A stretch of 64,000 nucleotides of DNA from the NCBI GenBank assembly GCA_017306415.1, contig JAFKIL010000002.1, forward strand, positions 1-64,000. The letters run 5' to 3'. Positions 43,273 through 53,096 of this stretch are shown here, piece by piece. A model generated the notes under the pieces. The model was not told the DNA's origin. It saw nothing but the letters and a program-made list of their open reading frames with translations, and ran no database searches. The position numbers and the translations under genes are program-made. The stretch comes from Microbacterium sp. (GTDB lineage: Bacteria; Actinomycetota; Actinomycetes; Actinomycetales; Microbacteriaceae). Numbering within the stretch: the first letter of the stretch is position 1; each line of letters starts with the position of its first letter.

Positions 43273-45558
43273 TCAAGGGGTCTGGGCGCTCACGTAGCTC
43301 AGCACGCTCCGCGCGTCGTCGAGCACGGCATCCGTCAGCGCGCCCGTGCCACCGAGCGCAACGATCTTCTTCGGCGCCAGCCGGATGAGCTCGTCCGCGG
43401 TCGCTTCGGGGATGCCGCCCGGCTCGACGAGAAGCACCGGGCCGCCACGGGATCCCGCCGCGGCAGCGCCTGAAAGGGCATCGGGGAAGGTCAATCCGTC
43501 GGCCAGGTAAACGACGGGCACGCCCGACGCGAAGGTGACTGCGCTGAGCGCGGCCGAGGTGGCGTAGCGGTCCGCCCCGGACGCCCGGGTGACCGTGCCA
43601 TGCGTATAGACGCGCGCCTGGCGGAGTACAGCCTCCGCCACCGCCCCCGTGCCGCCGAGCACGACGATCTTCTTCGGCGCGAGGCGGGAGAGCTCGGCCT
43701 TGACTGGGGCGGAGAGAGCGCCGGTCGCGGTCAGCAGGACAGGGCCGCCCAGCTTCGCAGCCGCAGCGGCACCCGAGAGCGCGTCAGGGAAGGTCATCCC
43801 GTTCGCCAGATAGGCCACCGGCACGCCGGTCGCGAACGTGGCGCGGCTGATGGCCGCGGAGGTCGAGTAGCGGTCGGCACCGGAGAGGCGGGAGACCGAG
43901 CCATGGGTCAGCGTCTTCGCCTTCGCGACCACGGCATCACTCACGGCCCCGGCGCCGCCGAGCACGACGATCCTCTGCGGAGCGAGCCTCGCGAGCTCCG
44001 CAGAAATCTCAGCAGGGATCGAGCTGGCGGCGGTGAGCAGTACGGGTCCGTTCTTCGCGCCCGCAGCCGCCGCGCCCGACAGAGCGTCGGGGAACGTCAT
44101 CCCGTTGGCGAGGTACGCGACGGGAACTCCCGGAGCGAACGTCGCCGCGCTCACCGCCGCCGACGTGGCGAATCGGTCCGCGCCTGACGCGCGGGACACG
44201 TCGAAGTACCGCGTGGTGAGCGGGAGGTCTCCGAAGTCTGTGACGGCATCGCGTCCGACGACGATCCCCGTCACGCCGCCGTGGAACGTGTACCTCTTCG
44301 CCCCGGGCGCGCCGGGGTCGCCGTCCCAATAGACGTTGTCGACAACGATCCGGTACGTTCCCGGCTCGAGCGGACCCCAGTAGGGGTCGCCGTTGATGGG
44401 CTCACCCGGACCGGGCGCATCGACCCTGACATACTTCCCGGTCGATGTGTCGAGGCGTGAGAAGGCGAACGTCGTGAAGAAACTGTTGAGATAGCCGCTT
44501 CCCCCGATACCCGGCGTCGGGACGTACTTCGCCCAACCCTCGAGGATCCCCCCGACCTCCAAGACGACGTCCTTGCCTCCGACGACGGCGTTGTTGCGGA
44601 TCTCGACTATCTGTGCGCCGTCAGCGGTCCGCGAACCACCGAGGAACTCGGGAAGGATACGGGCGCTCTCGTCGGGTCCCTCGAACTCCAGCTGATAGCG
44701 ACCGTTCAATCCGCGGATCACGTACCGGCCGTCGGCACCGGACCGTGTGAGCCCGCTCTGCTCGTTGGGGGTGTCGAGATTCTGGTATTCGACGAGCGCG
44801 TCTGGCATCGGCGAGAGGGTACCGTCGGCGTTCACGACGCGCACCGTGCCTGAGATCTCGCCCGCCGGCGCCAGGTCGATGTTCACCGACGTCGTCTCGC
44901 TCAACCCGAGCACGAGCGGCGGTGACGTCGGCGTCGTGGTCGCGACGCCGTTCTGGTCTTCCGCGATCCACTCGGGGCCACCGTCGAAGATGAGGCCGTA
45001 ACGGCCAGGAGGGAGCGGTGTCGAGCCGATACGGCCGACGCTGACGCCAACCCGCGGGGCATAGCCGGGCAGGAGCGGACTGAGCGGGACGACGGTGACA
45101 ATTCCGTTGATCGGCGCTCCGCTGCCCGTGAGCGTGCCGGTGATGTGGGCGCCGGGGTCCAGCGCGACGTTCAGCATGTTCGAGCCGGCCACGATCGTCG
45201 TGGGTGTCTGCTGCGTCGCGCCATGCGTGCCGTCGCCCCACTCTCCGATCAGGTCGGGCCCAGTGCAGTTCGGCGTGAACAGGACTGAATAGCTGCCCGG
45301 TTCGAGCCCCGCGATCTGGTACGTCGAATCGTTTGCCATTGCATGCGCGACCACTGTCGATCCGCGGTACACGAGGACGTTCGCGCAGACGTACACGGGG
45401 GCTCCGTCGGAGGCCTGCGTGACCTGCCCCGTGAGTGTTCCGGTGCCGCCTGATGCGGCGCTCGCGAATGCCGGCACAGCGCTCATCCCTCCCGCGAACG
45501 CGAGCATCACGGCCACCGCCGCCACACCGATTCTCCACCCACCGCGATTAGGCGACAT
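43273..45558 (-). CDS. Secreted surface protein with three CWB2 cell-wall-binding repeats
   Basis: The 761-aa precursor has a signal peptide (about 1-35, cleavage near AFASAAS). A carboxypeptidase-regulatory-like beta-sandwich follows (GTLTGQVTQASDGAPVYV) and at least one more such module (ISGTVRVVNADGTLSP). Three cell-wall-binding type 2 repeats (about 455-761) each open with ASGADR(F/Y)-TSAA or LSGADRYSTSAA, contain LANGMTFPDALSGAAAA-like and IVVLGG(A/T)GAV motifs and should attach the protein to the wall. GGAGAGA precedes the ATG. The N-terminal modules may bind a partner; ligand unknown. Confidence 0.88.
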   Translation of the reverse strand: MSPNRGGWRIGVAAVAVMLAFAGGMSAVPAFASAASGGTGTLTGQVTQASDGAPVYVCANVLVYRGSTVVAHAMANDSTYQIAGLEPGSYSVLFTPNCTGPDLIGEWGDGTHGATQQTPTTIVAGSNMLNVALDPGAHITGTLTGSGAPINGIVTVVPLSPLLPGYAPRVGVSVGRIGSTPLPPGRYGLIFDGGPEWIAEDQNGVATTTPTSPPLVLGLSETTSVNIDLAPAGEISGTVRVVNADGTLSPMPDALVEYQNLDTPNEQSGLTRSGADGRYVIRGLNGRYQLEFEGPDESARILPEFLGGSRTADGAQIVEIRNNAVVGGKDVVLEVGGILEGWAKYVPTPGIGGSGYLNSFFTTFAFSRLDTSTGKYVRVDAPGPGEPINGDPYWGPLEPGTYRIVVDNVYWDGDPGAPGAKRYTFHGGVTGIVVGRDAVTDFGDLPLTTRYFDVSRASGADRFATSAAVSAATFAPGVPVAYLANGMTFPDALSGAAAAGAKNGPVLLTAASSIPAEISAELARLAPQRIVVLGGAGAVSDAVVAKAKTLTHGSVSRLSGADRYSTSAAISRATFATGVPVAYLANGMTFPDALSGAAAAAKLGGPVLLTATGALSAPVKAELSRLAPKKIVVLGGTGAVAEAVLRQARVYTHGTVTRASGADRYATSAALSAVTFASGVPVVYLADGLTFPDALSGAAAAGSRGGPVLLVEPGGIPEATADELIRLAPKKIVALGGTGALTDAVLDDARSVLSYVSAQTP

Positions 45559-45697
45559 CGACTCTCTCCAAGAAGTGTGCTCGTCCGCAACGTTCTCCCG
45601 CCGCGCCCTCCGTGCCAGGGAGAGCCCTTGTCCCTCCGGCGAGCAATCATAAGCGGCAAGGCCACGGACCGACGTCTCTCGTCTCGTCGCTGCGCCC

Positions 45698-45747
45698 CTC
45701 GCTCAACGACCGAGCAGGGCCCACCCACCACCCGGTCGTTGAGCGAG
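45698..45747. repeat. GTTGAGCGAGC-type extragenic palindrome
   Basis: CTCGCTCAACGACCG (45698-45712) pairs perfectly with CGGTCGTTGAGCGAG (45733-45747); the right arm continues GCGAAGCGAGACGAAAC and the left arm has a partial match. This type of sequence is, from memory, scattered between genes in Microbacteriaceae genomes. It lies between the pyrE stop and the start of the surface-protein gene. Confidence 0.65.
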
Positions 45748-45774
45748 CGAAGCGAGACGAAACGCCCCGGCCCG

Positions 45775-46353
45775 CTACTGAGGCTGCAGGCCGAGGTCGT
45801 CGAGGTCGATCGCGGCGAGCCACTGCAGGCCCGCGGCCTCGACGGCCGCCTGCGCGCCGGTGCGGCGGTCCACGATCACGGCGACCGCGACGGGCTCGGC
45901 GCCCTCGCGCCGCAGCGCCTCGACGGCCTTGAGCGCAGACTGACCGGTGGTCGAGGTGTCTTCGACGACGACGACGCGCCTGCCAGCGACATCCGCCCCC
46001 TCGATCTGGCGGCCGCGGCCGTGGTCCTTGGGCTCCTTGCGGACGACGAACGCGTCGACCGGATACCCCGCCCGCACGGACTCGTGCATGACGGCGTTGG
46101 CGATCGGGTCGGCGCCGAGGGTGAGCCCGCCGACGGCGACGATGCCGTCGATGTCGCGGATCAGGTCGAGCATGAGACGGCCGATGGCCGGGGCCGCGCG
46201 GTGGTCGAGCGTGAGCTTGCGCATGTCCACGTAGTACGTGGCCTTCTTGCCGCTCGAGAGGGTGAAGTCGCCGTGGAACACCGCCTCGTCGGTGATCAGG
46301 CCGATGAGGGCCTGGCGGTCGGCTTCGAGCTCGGGCGTGGAGGCGACGGTCAT
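45775..46353 (-). CDS. pyrE: Orotate phosphoribosyltransferase
   Basis: The 192-aa enzyme has the PyrE pattern: FTLSSGKKATYYVDMRKLTL, VGGLTLGADPIA, FVVRKEPKDHG and the PRPP-binding loop VVVVEDTSTTGQSAL. It makes orotidine 5'-monophosphate in pyrimidine synthesis. The ATG at 46353 lies seven bases after TAGACT (probably leaderless). It is divergent from pntA across a 300-base spacer that holds a long palindromic element. Confidence 0.92.
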   Translation of the reverse strand: MTVASTPELEADRQALIGLITDEAVFHGDFTLSSGKKATYYVDMRKLTLDHRAAPAIGRLMLDLIRDIDGIVAVGGLTLGADPIANAVMHESVRAGYPVDAFVVRKEPKDHGRGRQIEGADVAGRRVVVVEDTSTTGQSALKAVEALRREGAEPVAVAVIVDRRTGAQAAVEAAGLQWLAAIDLDDLGLQPQ

Positions 46354-46413
46354 GCCCCCGAGTCTACGGACGCCGCCTGGCCGGTGGCGGGCGGCCGGTG
46401 GCCGAGTCTCCTC

Positions 46414-46515
46414 GCGTACCGTTCTCAGGATCGCCAGTCGGAAAGGCGTCCGGCCGCCACGGAATCGCGCGGCGGTGGGCGGCCCAGTCGGCCGCTGATC
46501 CTGAGAACGGTACGC
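46414..46515. repeat. 102-bp inverted-repeat element, family 1 copy a
   Basis: GCGTACCGTTCTCAGGATC (46414-46432) is perfectly repeated in inverse at 46497-46515 around a 64-base core rich in CGGCCG. A shorter copy with the same arms lies at 54540-54626. The rest of the 46354-46653 spacer shows only the pntA promoter (TAGAGT near 46600) and its ribosome site CAGGAG. Confidence 0.75.
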
Positions 46516-46653
46516 GCATCCGCGATCACCGCTTCTCTCTGCGGCAAATCCGGCCGTTCTTGACGGGAAACGTCGTTCCGGGCGCGAGGACCGCACCCTA
46601 GAGTCGGATCACGCGTCCGCCCGACGAGGGGCGGCACATCCACAGGAGCACGT

Positions 46654-48195
46654 ATGACGCGCATCGGCATCGTCGCCGAGCAGCCCGGCGAGAACCGGGT
46701 GGCGGCAACCCCCCTCACCGTCGAGAAGATCCGCGGCCTCGGGTACGACGTCGTCGTCGAAGCGGGGGCCGGCGGGCATGCTGCACTCCCGGACGACGCC
46801 TACCGGGATGTCGGAGCCGCGGTGGTCGACACCGCCGAGGCATGGGCGGCCGACATCGTGCTGAAGGTGAACGCGCCGACACCCGCGGAGATCGAGCGGC
46901 TCGCCGACGGCGCGACGGTGATCGCCCTGCTCAGCCCCGCGCTGCGGCCCGAGCTGCTCGAGGCGCTCGCCACCCGCGGGATCACGGCGCTCGCGATGGA
47001 CGCTGTCCCCCGGATCTCCCGCGCCCAGTCGATGGACGTCCTGAGCTCGATGGCGAACATCTCCGGCTACCGGGCGGTGGTCGAGGCGGCGAACGAGTTC
47101 GGCCGCTTCTTCACCGGCCAGGTGACGGCGGCGGGCAAGGTGCCGCCCGCGAAGGTGCTCGTCGCGGGCGCGGGCGTGGCCGGGCTCGCGGCCATCGGGG
47201 CGGCATCCAGCCTCGGTGCCGTCGTCCGCGCGACCGATCCCCGGCCGGAGGTCGCCGATCAGGTCCGCTCCATCGGCGGCACCTATCTGCCCGTCGACGT
47301 CGAGGTCGAGGAGTCCAAGGACGGCTATGCCAAGGCGACGAGTGAGGCCTACGACCGCCGCGCGGCGGAGATCTACTCGGAGCAGGCGGCCGACGTCGAC
47401 ATCGTCATCACGACAGCGCTCATCCCCGGGCGCCCCGCGCCGCGCCTCATCACCGCGGCGGACGTCGCGACGATGAAGCCGGGCAGCGTCATCGTCGACA
47501 TGGCCGCGGGTCAGGGCGGGAACGTCGAGGGGTCGGTCGCGGGTGAGCGGGTGGTGACCGCAGGCGGCGTCGTCATCCTCGGCTACACCGACCTCGCGGG
47601 GCGCCTCCCCACGCAGGCGTCGCAGCTGTACGGCACGAACCTGCTCAACCTGCTCAAGCTCGTCACCCCCGAGAAGGACGGGCAGCTGACGCTCGACTTC
47701 GACGACGTCGTCCAACGCGCCGTCACCGTCGTCCGCGACGGCGAGATCACGTGGCCCCCGCCGCCGGTGCCGGTCTCGGCCGCGTCGACCGCGAGGCCGG
47801 ATGCCGCACCCGCGGCTCCCGCGAAGGAGCGACGCACGCTGTCGACCGGTGCGAAGTCGGCGCTGATCGCCGTCGGGATCGCGGCCCTCTTCGCGGTGTG
47901 CGCGTTCGCCCCGGCGCCCCTCCCGCAGCACTTCCTCGTGCTGACGCTGTCGATCGTCGTCGGCTTCTACGTGATCGGCAACGTCGCGCACGCGCTGCAC
48001 ACCCCGCTCATGAGCGTGACGAACGCGATCTCCGGGATCATCGTGGTCGGCGCTATGGTCCAGATCACGGTGCCGTTCCTTCTGACGCAGGTGCTCGCGG
48101 CGGCCGCGGTGCTGCTGGCGAGCATCAACGTCTTCGGCGGGTTCGCGGTGACCCGGCGAATGCTCGCGATGTTCACGAAGGGCGACGCCCGATGA
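46654..48195 (+). CDS. pntA: Proton-translocating NAD(P) transhydrogenase subunit alpha
   Basis: At 513 aa this is a full-length alpha chain (E. coli about 510). It contains an AlaDH/PNT-type NAD-binding domain ([54 protein letters not shown]), a Pro/Ala-rich linker (about 365-395) and four C-terminal membrane helices. With PntB it transfers hydride between NADH and NADP using the proton gradient. pntB starts in its stop codon (ATGA). Confidence 0.94.
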   Translation: MTRIGIVAEQPGENRVAATPLTVEKIRGLGYDVVVEAGAGGHAALPDDAYRDVGAAVVDTAEAWAADIVLKVNAPTPAEIERLADGATVIALLSPALRPELLEALATRGITALAMDAVPRISRAQSMDVLSSMANISGYRAVVEAANEFGRFFTGQVTAAGKVPPAKVLVAGAGVAGLAAIGAASSLGAVVRATDPRPEVADQVRSIGGTYLPVDVEVEESKDGYAKATSEAYDRRAAEIYSEQAADVDIVITTALIPGRPAPRLITAADVATMKPGSVIVDMAAGQGGNVEGSVAGERVVTAGGVVILGYTDLAGRLPTQASQLYGTNLLNLLKLVTPEKDGQLTLDFDDVVQRAVTVVRDGEITWPPPPVPVSAASTARPDAAPAAPAKERRTLSTGAKSALIAVGIAALFAVCAFAPAPLPQHFLVLTLSIVVGFYVIGNVAHALHTPLMSVTNAISGIIVVGAMVQITVPFLLTQVLAAAAVLLASINVFGGFAVTRRMLAMFTKGDAR

Positions 48196-49622
48196 CCGCC
48201 GCGTACGTCGTGGTGCCCACGGTCGCCGTGATGGTCGCAGGTGCCGCGTACATCGTCGCCGCGCTGCTGTTCATCCTCAGCCTCGCCGGGCTCAGCAAGC
48301 ACGACACCTCTCGCCGGGGCGTCGTCTACGGCATGACGGGCATGGCGATCGCGCTCGTCGCGACGGTGTGGCTCGTAGCGGACGACGCGTGGGGGCAGCC
48401 GGGAGCGGCGCTCGGCCTGACGCTGCTCGTCGTGGCCGTGCTCATCGGCGGCGCGATCGGCCTGTGGCGCGCCCGCGTCGTCGAGATGACGGCGATGCCG
48501 CAGCTGATCGCCCTGTTCCACAGCTTCGTCGGGCTCGCGGCGGTGCTGGTCGGATGGAACGGCGCGGCGAGCGAGTTCGCCGTCTCCCCGGATCTGGTCG
48601 GCATCCACCGCGCCGAGGTGTTCATCGGCGTGTTCATCGGCGCGGTGACCTTCACCGGGTCGATCGTCGCCTACCTCAAGCTGTCGGCACGGATCTCGTC
48701 GCGGCCGCTCGTGCTGCCGGGCAAGAACGTCCTGAACGTGGGCGCGCTCGTCCTGTTCGTTGCGCTCACCGTCTGGTACGTCATCACCCCGGCGCTGTGG
48801 CTTCTCGTGGTCGTCACGGTGCTCGCGCTCGCGCTCGGCTGGCACCTGGTCGCGTCGATCGGCGGCGGCGACATGCCCGTGGTCGTCTCGATGCTCAACA
48901 GCTACTCCGGATGGGCGGCGGCGGCCGCCGGCTTCCTCCTCGACAACGACCTGCTGATCGTCACGGGTGCGCTGGTCGGCTCGTCCGGTGCCTACCTGTC
49001 GTACATCATGTGCCGCGCGATGAACCGCTCCTTCCTCTCGGTCATCGCGGGCGGCTTCGGCATCGAGGCTCCACGCGCGGACGGCGAGGACGCGCAGGGC
49101 GAGCACCGCGAGATCGACGCGGCGAGCGCCGCCGAGCTCCTGGCCGGCGCATCCAGCGTCGTCATCACGCCGGGCTACGGGATGGCCGTGGCCCAGGCAC
49201 AGTACCCGGTCGCGGAACTGGCGCAGCGCCTGCGCGAGCGCGGGATCGACGTGCGCTTCGGCATCCATCCCGTCGCCGGCCGCCTCCCCGGTCACATGAA
49301 CGTGCTGCTCGCCGAGGCGAAGGTGCCCTACGACATCGTGCTGGAGATGGACGAGATCAACGACGACCTGGCGTCGACCGACGTCGTCCTCGTGATCGGC
49401 GCGAACGACACCGTGAACCCGGCCGCGGCGGAGGACCCGGGCAGTCCCATCGCAGGGATGCCGGTGCTCCGGGTGTGGGAGGCGGCGAACGTCATCGTCT
49501 TCAAGCGCTCCATGGCGTCCGGCTACGCGGGCGTGCCCAATCCGCTGTTCTTCCGCGACAACGCGCAGATGCTGTTCGGCGACGCGAAGGCCCGGGTGGA
49601 GGACATCCTGCGCGAGCTGTGA
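48192..49622 (+). CDS. pntB: Proton-translocating NAD(P) transhydrogenase subunit beta
   Basis: The 476-aa subunit has about eight to nine membrane helices followed by the NADP-binding domain III ([47 protein letters not shown] in pieces, [26 protein letters not shown]). It completes the PntAB complex of the membrane and supplies NADPH. It forms a two-gene operon with pntA. Confidence 0.94.
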   Translation: MTAAYVVVPTVAVMVAGAAYIVAALLFILSLAGLSKHDTSRRGVVYGMTGMAIALVATVWLVADDAWGQPGAALGLTLLVVAVLIGGAIGLWRARVVEMTAMPQLIALFHSFVGLAAVLVGWNGAASEFAVSPDLVGIHRAEVFIGVFIGAVTFTGSIVAYLKLSARISSRPLVLPGKNVLNVGALVLFVALTVWYVITPALWLLVVVTVLALALGWHLVASIGGGDMPVVVSMLNSYSGWAAAAAGFLLDNDLLIVTGALVGSSGAYLSYIMCRAMNRSFLSVIAGGFGIEAPRADGEDAQGEHREIDAASAAELLAGASSVVITPGYGMAVAQAQYPVAELAQRLRERGIDVRFGIHPVAGRLPGHMNVLLAEAKVPYDIVLEMDEINDDLASTDVVLVIGANDTVNPAAAEDPGSPIAGMPVLRVWEAANVIVFKRSMASGYAGVPNPLFFRDNAQMLFGDAKARVEDILREL

Positions 49623-49722
49623 ATCGGAAGCCCCCGCCGACGCGCGGCGCGAGGAACGGGGCGCGACGAGGAGGATCGGGCGGGACGGCCCCGGGCGCCC
49701 GGCACGGCGGTAGCGTGGCGGC

Positions 49723-50259
49723 ATGTTCGAATTCGATCCGTACGCCGAGCTGGCTCGGCTGAAGGACTTCCCCCGGATGACGGTCACGAGCACGGACTTC
49801 GCCGACGGGGAGCCGCTCCCGCGGGAGTCGTGGGGCGCGGCCGGCGGCGGCGCCGACCGCTCGCCGCAGCTGTCGTGGTCGGGAGCCCCGGAGGGCACGA
49901 AGAGCTTCGCCGTCTCGTGCTACGACCCGGACGCCCCGACCGGATCGGGCTTCTGGCACTGGGCGGTCTACGACATCGACCCGTCCGTGACCGAGCTGGC
50001 CGCCGACGCCGGGAACGGCTCGCCCGACGGCCTGCCCGAGGGAGCGATCACCCTCCCCAACGAAGCCCGCAGCGAGCGCTTCATCGGCGCGGGGCCGCCG
50101 CCCACGACGGGCACGCACCGCTACTTCTTCGTCGTGGATGCGCTGGATGTCGCCCACCTCGACATCCCCGCGGGCGCGACGCCGGCCATCCTGGGCTTCA
50201 ACCGGCACTTCCACTCGCTGGCACGCGGCATCCTGGTCGGCACGGCCTCGTCCGACTGA
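49723..50259 (+). CDS. YbhB/YbcL-type phosphatidylethanolamine-binding protein (PEBP)
   Basis: The 178-aa protein has the bacterial PEBP signatures: SPQLSWSGAPEGTKSFAVSCYDPDAPT (parts), GFWHWAVYDID and GTHRYFFVVDALD. Bacterial PEBP members are small anion-binding proteins of uncertain role. The ATG at 49723 lies six bases after TAGCGT (leaderless). Confidence 0.9.
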   Translation: MFEFDPYAELARLKDFPRMTVTSTDFADGEPLPRESWGAAGGGADRSPQLSWSGAPEGTKSFAVSCYDPDAPTGSGFWHWAVYDIDPSVTELAADAGNGSPDGLPEGAITLPNEARSERFIGAGPPPTTGTHRYFFVVDALDVAHLDIPAGATPAILGFNRHFHSLARGILVGTASSD

Positions 50260-50293
50260 CGAGGGCGTCGGCGGCCGGCCATAGGCTTGCTCC

Positions 50294-51139
50294 ATGCGCC
50301 TGGCCACCTGGAACGTGAACTCCATCCGCGCCCGCGTCGAACGCACCGTCGCCTTCGCCGAGCGCGAGAGCATCGACGTGCTGGCGATGCAGGAGGTCAA
50401 GTGCACGCCCGCGCAGTTCCCCTTCGCCGAGTTCGAGGCGGCGGGGTACGAGGTGCACGTGCACGGCCTGAACCAGTGGAACGGGGTGGCGATCGCGACC
50501 CGCATCCCCGCGGAGGACGTGGTGACGTCGTTCCCGGGCATGCCCGGCTTCTCGAAGGGGCTGGAAGGTCCCGATCAGCCGCTCGAGGCCCGCGCGATGG
50601 GCGCCACGATCGGCGGCGTGCGGGTGTGGAGCCTGTACGTGCCGAACGGCCGCGCGCTCGGCGACCCCCACCTCGCCTACAAGCTCGACTGGCTCGCGGC
50701 GCTCGGCGCGTACACGTCGGAGGCTCTGGCGGAGAACCCCGACCTCGCCCTCGCGCTGGTCGGCGACTTCAACATCGCGCCCACCAACGCCGACAACGGC
50801 GACCCGACGGTGGTGGAGGGCTTCTCGACGCACGTGTCCCCGCCCGAGCGCGAGGCGTTCGCGGCGCTGGAGGCGGCCGGCCTCACCGACGTCGTCCGCC
50901 CGCTGGTCCCGACCGGCTACACGTACTGGGACTACAAGCGGCTCCGCTTCCCCCGCAACGAGGGGATGCGCATCGACTTCATCCTCGGCTCGCACGCGTT
51001 CGCGGGCGCCGTGACTGGCGCCGCGATCCACCGCGACGAGCGCAAGGGCGAGGCGCCGAGCGACCACGTCCCCGTCGTCGTCGACCTGGACCTGCGTTCG
51101 CCCGAGGTCGACGACGACGTGCCGATGATCTTCGGCTGA
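50294..51139 (+). CDS. xthA: Exodeoxyribonuclease III
   Basis: The 281-aa protein shows the ExoIII/Ape1 metal-site motifs in order: ATWNVNSIR, MQEVK (Glu), VPNGR, LVGDFNIAP (Asp/Asn), YTYWDYK and SDHVPV (terminal His). It removes nucleotides from 3' ends and cleaves at abasic sites in base-excision repair. The ATG at 50294 lies six bases after TAGGCT (leaderless). Confidence 0.93.
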   Translation: MRLATWNVNSIRARVERTVAFAERESIDVLAMQEVKCTPAQFPFAEFEAAGYEVHVHGLNQWNGVAIATRIPAEDVVTSFPGMPGFSKGLEGPDQPLEARAMGATIGGVRVWSLYVPNGRALGDPHLAYKLDWLAALGAYTSEALAENPDLALALVGDFNIAPTNADNGDPTVVEGFSTHVSPPEREAFAALEAAGLTDVVRPLVPTGYTYWDYKRLRFPRNEGMRIDFILGSHAFAGAVTGAAIHRDERKGEAPSDHVPVVVDLDLRSPEVDDDVPMIFG

Positions 51140-51163
51140 GGCATCCGCCCTCGCCGCAGGGGA

Positions 51164-51802
51164 TCAGGCGTCGGGCTCGGTCATCATGGAGCCGGGCTCG
51201 ACCGGTCCGCCGGGCGCGTAGCGCAGCTGGACGACGCCTTCGCTGCCCACGATCGGCGGCTCGATGAGCGTCAGGGTGGTGGGGGCCGCACCGTCGCGGA
51301 ACACCTTGCGGCCCTGTCCGAGCACCAGCGGATGCACCCACATGCGGAGCTCGTCGAACACGGCGCCGTCCAGGAGCGTGTGGACGAGTCGAAGGCTTCC
51401 GACGACGTGGATCGCGGAATGACGGTCGCGCAGCTCGTCGATCTCAGCCAAGACGTCGGCACCGAGCTGGGTGGTGTTCGCCCAGTTCGCGTCGACGGTG
51501 CCGCGGGAGGCGACGTACTTCGGCACCGCCGTGAACTTCTGACCGATGAAGCCCTCCGGTCCCGTCTGGTGATGCGGCCAGTACCCGGCGAAGATGTCGT
51601 ACGTCGTCCGGCCGAGCAGCAGCGCATCCATCGATTCGATGTACCCGCCGACTTCACGCTGGACCATGTCGTCGCCGGGGAACTGCGCCTGCCATCCTTC
51701 GAAGGCGAACCCTCCCGACGGGTCCTCCCCCTTGCCGCCCGGCGCCTGAGCGACACCGTCGAGCGTCGTGAACAGGTCGATGATGATACGTCCTCGTGCC
51801 AT
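51164..51802 (-). CDS. Dihydrofolate-reductase-like (RibD_C) family protein
   Basis: The 212-aa protein is a RibD C-terminal/DHFR-fold member: RIIIDLFTTLDGVAQAPGG, LLLGRTTYDIFAGYW, KYVASRG, IHVVGSLRLVHTLLDG and LGQGRKVF. Such proteins in actinobacteria are annotated as putative reductases; the substrate is unknown. A GAGAGAGGAAG tract stands before the ATG. It is 53 bases downstream of the HxlR-type regulator and may be in its operon. Confidence 0.85.
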   Translation of the reverse strand: MARGRIIIDLFTTLDGVAQAPGGKGEDPSGGFAFEGWQAQFPGDDMVQREVGGYIESMDALLLGRTTYDIFAGYWPHHQTGPEGFIGQKFTAVPKYVASRGTVDANWANTTQLGADVLAEIDELRDRHSAIHVVGSLRLVHTLLDGAVFDELRMWVHPLVLGQGRKVFRDGAAPTTLTLIEPPIVGSEGVVQLRYAPGGPVEPGSMMTEPDA

Positions 51803-51855
51803 GTCTCTTCCTCTCTCCTTCGTTGGTCCTCTCCCGCAGGGTGCGGGGGCGTTGG

Positions 51856-52557
51856 TCAGGCGGCGAGCGCGCGCGTTCCCGGGTCGATGTGGAACGTCGC
51901 GGCGAAGCGCTCCAGCAGCGACGCCTCCCCGGCCAGGACGTGCACCACACCCTCGTCGATCGCCGCGGCCGGCGCCAGCTCGCCCGAGATGACGCGCCGG
52001 ATGCCGGGACCCGCCGCGAACACGATGTCGGGCTCGCCGACCGGCCGGCGACCGCCCACCGGCGGTGCCGGCGGCGACAGCTGCGCGACGGCCAGCCCGT
52101 CGGGCGTCACCTCCGCGCGGAGCGTGACGTCGCCGACGTGGAGCTCGTAGTCCGCCGGCGGGAGGCCGGCTGCGGCATCCGCCTGGAACGCCGTGCGCAG
52201 CGCCATCGTGAGGGAGTCCGCCGTCACCACGTCGCCGGGGTCCGGGTCGCCCATCGCCTGGAAGCCCCACCGGCCCAGCGCGAGCACGATCGGCTCGAGC
52301 TCACGACCGTAGGGGGTGAGCTCGTAGACGAGTCCGCAGTTCATCACGGGCACGCGGCGCACGACGCCGCTCTCCTGCAGCTCCTTGAGACGCGTGGAGA
52401 GGATGTTGGTCGGGATCCGGGGGAGTCCCTGCTTGAGGTCGGTGTAGCGCCGCGGGCCGACGAGCAGATCGCGGACGATGAGCAGCGCCCACCGCTCCCC
52501 GATCAGCTCGACGGCCGACGTGACCCCGCAGTACTGCCCGTAGCTGCGGGATGCCAC
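51856..52557 (-). CDS. HxlR-family regulator with C-terminal SCP2-like domain
   Basis: The 233-aa protein has an HxlR winged helix at the N-terminus (Cys10, AVELIGERWALLIVRDLLVGPRRYTDL, IPTNILSTRLKELQESGVV) and a C-terminal SCP2-like sterol-carrier fold (about 115-225) that could bind a hydrophobic ligand. Single-Cys HxlR proteins often sense reactive aldehydes or quinones. The GTG at 52557 lies one base from the VOC gene stop, so the two are co-transcribed, with the RibD_C gene after them. Confidence 0.82.
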   Translation of the reverse strand: MASRSYGQYCGVTSAVELIGERWALLIVRDLLVGPRRYTDLKQGLPRIPTNILSTRLKELQESGVVRRVPVMNCGLVYELTPYGRELEPIVLALGRWGFQAMGDPDPGDVVTADSLTMALRTAFQADAAAGLPPADYELHVGDVTLRAEVTPDGLAVAQLSPPAPPVGGRRPVGEPDIVFAAGPGIRRVISGELAPAAAIDEGVVHVLAGEASLLERFAATFHIDPGTRALAA

Positions 52558-52558
52558 G

Positions 52559-52999
52559 TCAGACTTCGGCGTTCTCCGCCATGAAGGCCTCGGGCCCCTG
52601 CTCGGCGGCGGCGGGGTCCATGTAGAGGAACTCGAGCACGTTGCCGTCCGGGTCCTCCAGGTCGCGGTTGTACATGAAGCCGAGGTCGGTCGCGGGGCGC
52701 GGCTCGGTGCCCCCCGCGGACAGCCCCGCCTCGACGATGCGGTCGACGTCCTCCCGCGAGTCGCGGCTGAGCGCGACGAGCACCTGTGCGCTGGTCGTGG
52801 CATCCGCCACCTGCTTGTCGGTGAAGGTCGCGAAGTAGTCGCGCGTGAGCACCATGAAGTAGACGTTGTCGTCCCACACGATGCACGCGGCGTTCTCGTC
52901 GGTGAACAGCGGATTGATGCCGGCGCCGAGCGCCGTGTAGAACGCCTTGCTGCGCTCGAGGTCCTTCGTGGGCAGGTTCACGAAGATGTTGGTGGCCAT
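52559..52999 (-). CDS. VOC-family (glyoxalase/bleomycin-resistance-like) protein
   Basis: The 146-aa protein has a paired beta-alpha-beta-beta-beta layout: IFVNLPTKDLERSKAFYTALG at the start, and FMYNRDLEDPDGNVLEFLYMDP at the end with the usual Asp-Pro-Asp-Gly. Metal-ligand placement is not certain. AAAGGAG precedes the ATG at 52999. It leads a small operon with the HxlR-type regulator and the RibD_C protein, perhaps for detoxification. Confidence 0.87.
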   Translation of the reverse strand: MATNIFVNLPTKDLERSKAFYTALGAGINPLFTDENAACIVWDDNVYFMVLTRDYFATFTDKQVADATTSAQVLVALSRDSREDVDRIVEAGLSAGGTEPRPATDLGFMYNRDLEDPDGNVLEFLYMDPAAAEQGPEAFMAENAEV

Positions 53000-53096
53000 G
53001 GGATGCTCCTTTGCTCGCGATGGATGATCGCGAGACAAGAGTTGCAAAAAACAACCATGCTTGTCAATAACAAGTACGAAGTGGGTGGCGGGCGCG

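Noticed and set aside
46354..46653. tRNA or small RNA gene between pyrE and pntA
   Set aside because: No cloverleaf or T-arm sequence; the palindromic element accounts for the pairing potential.
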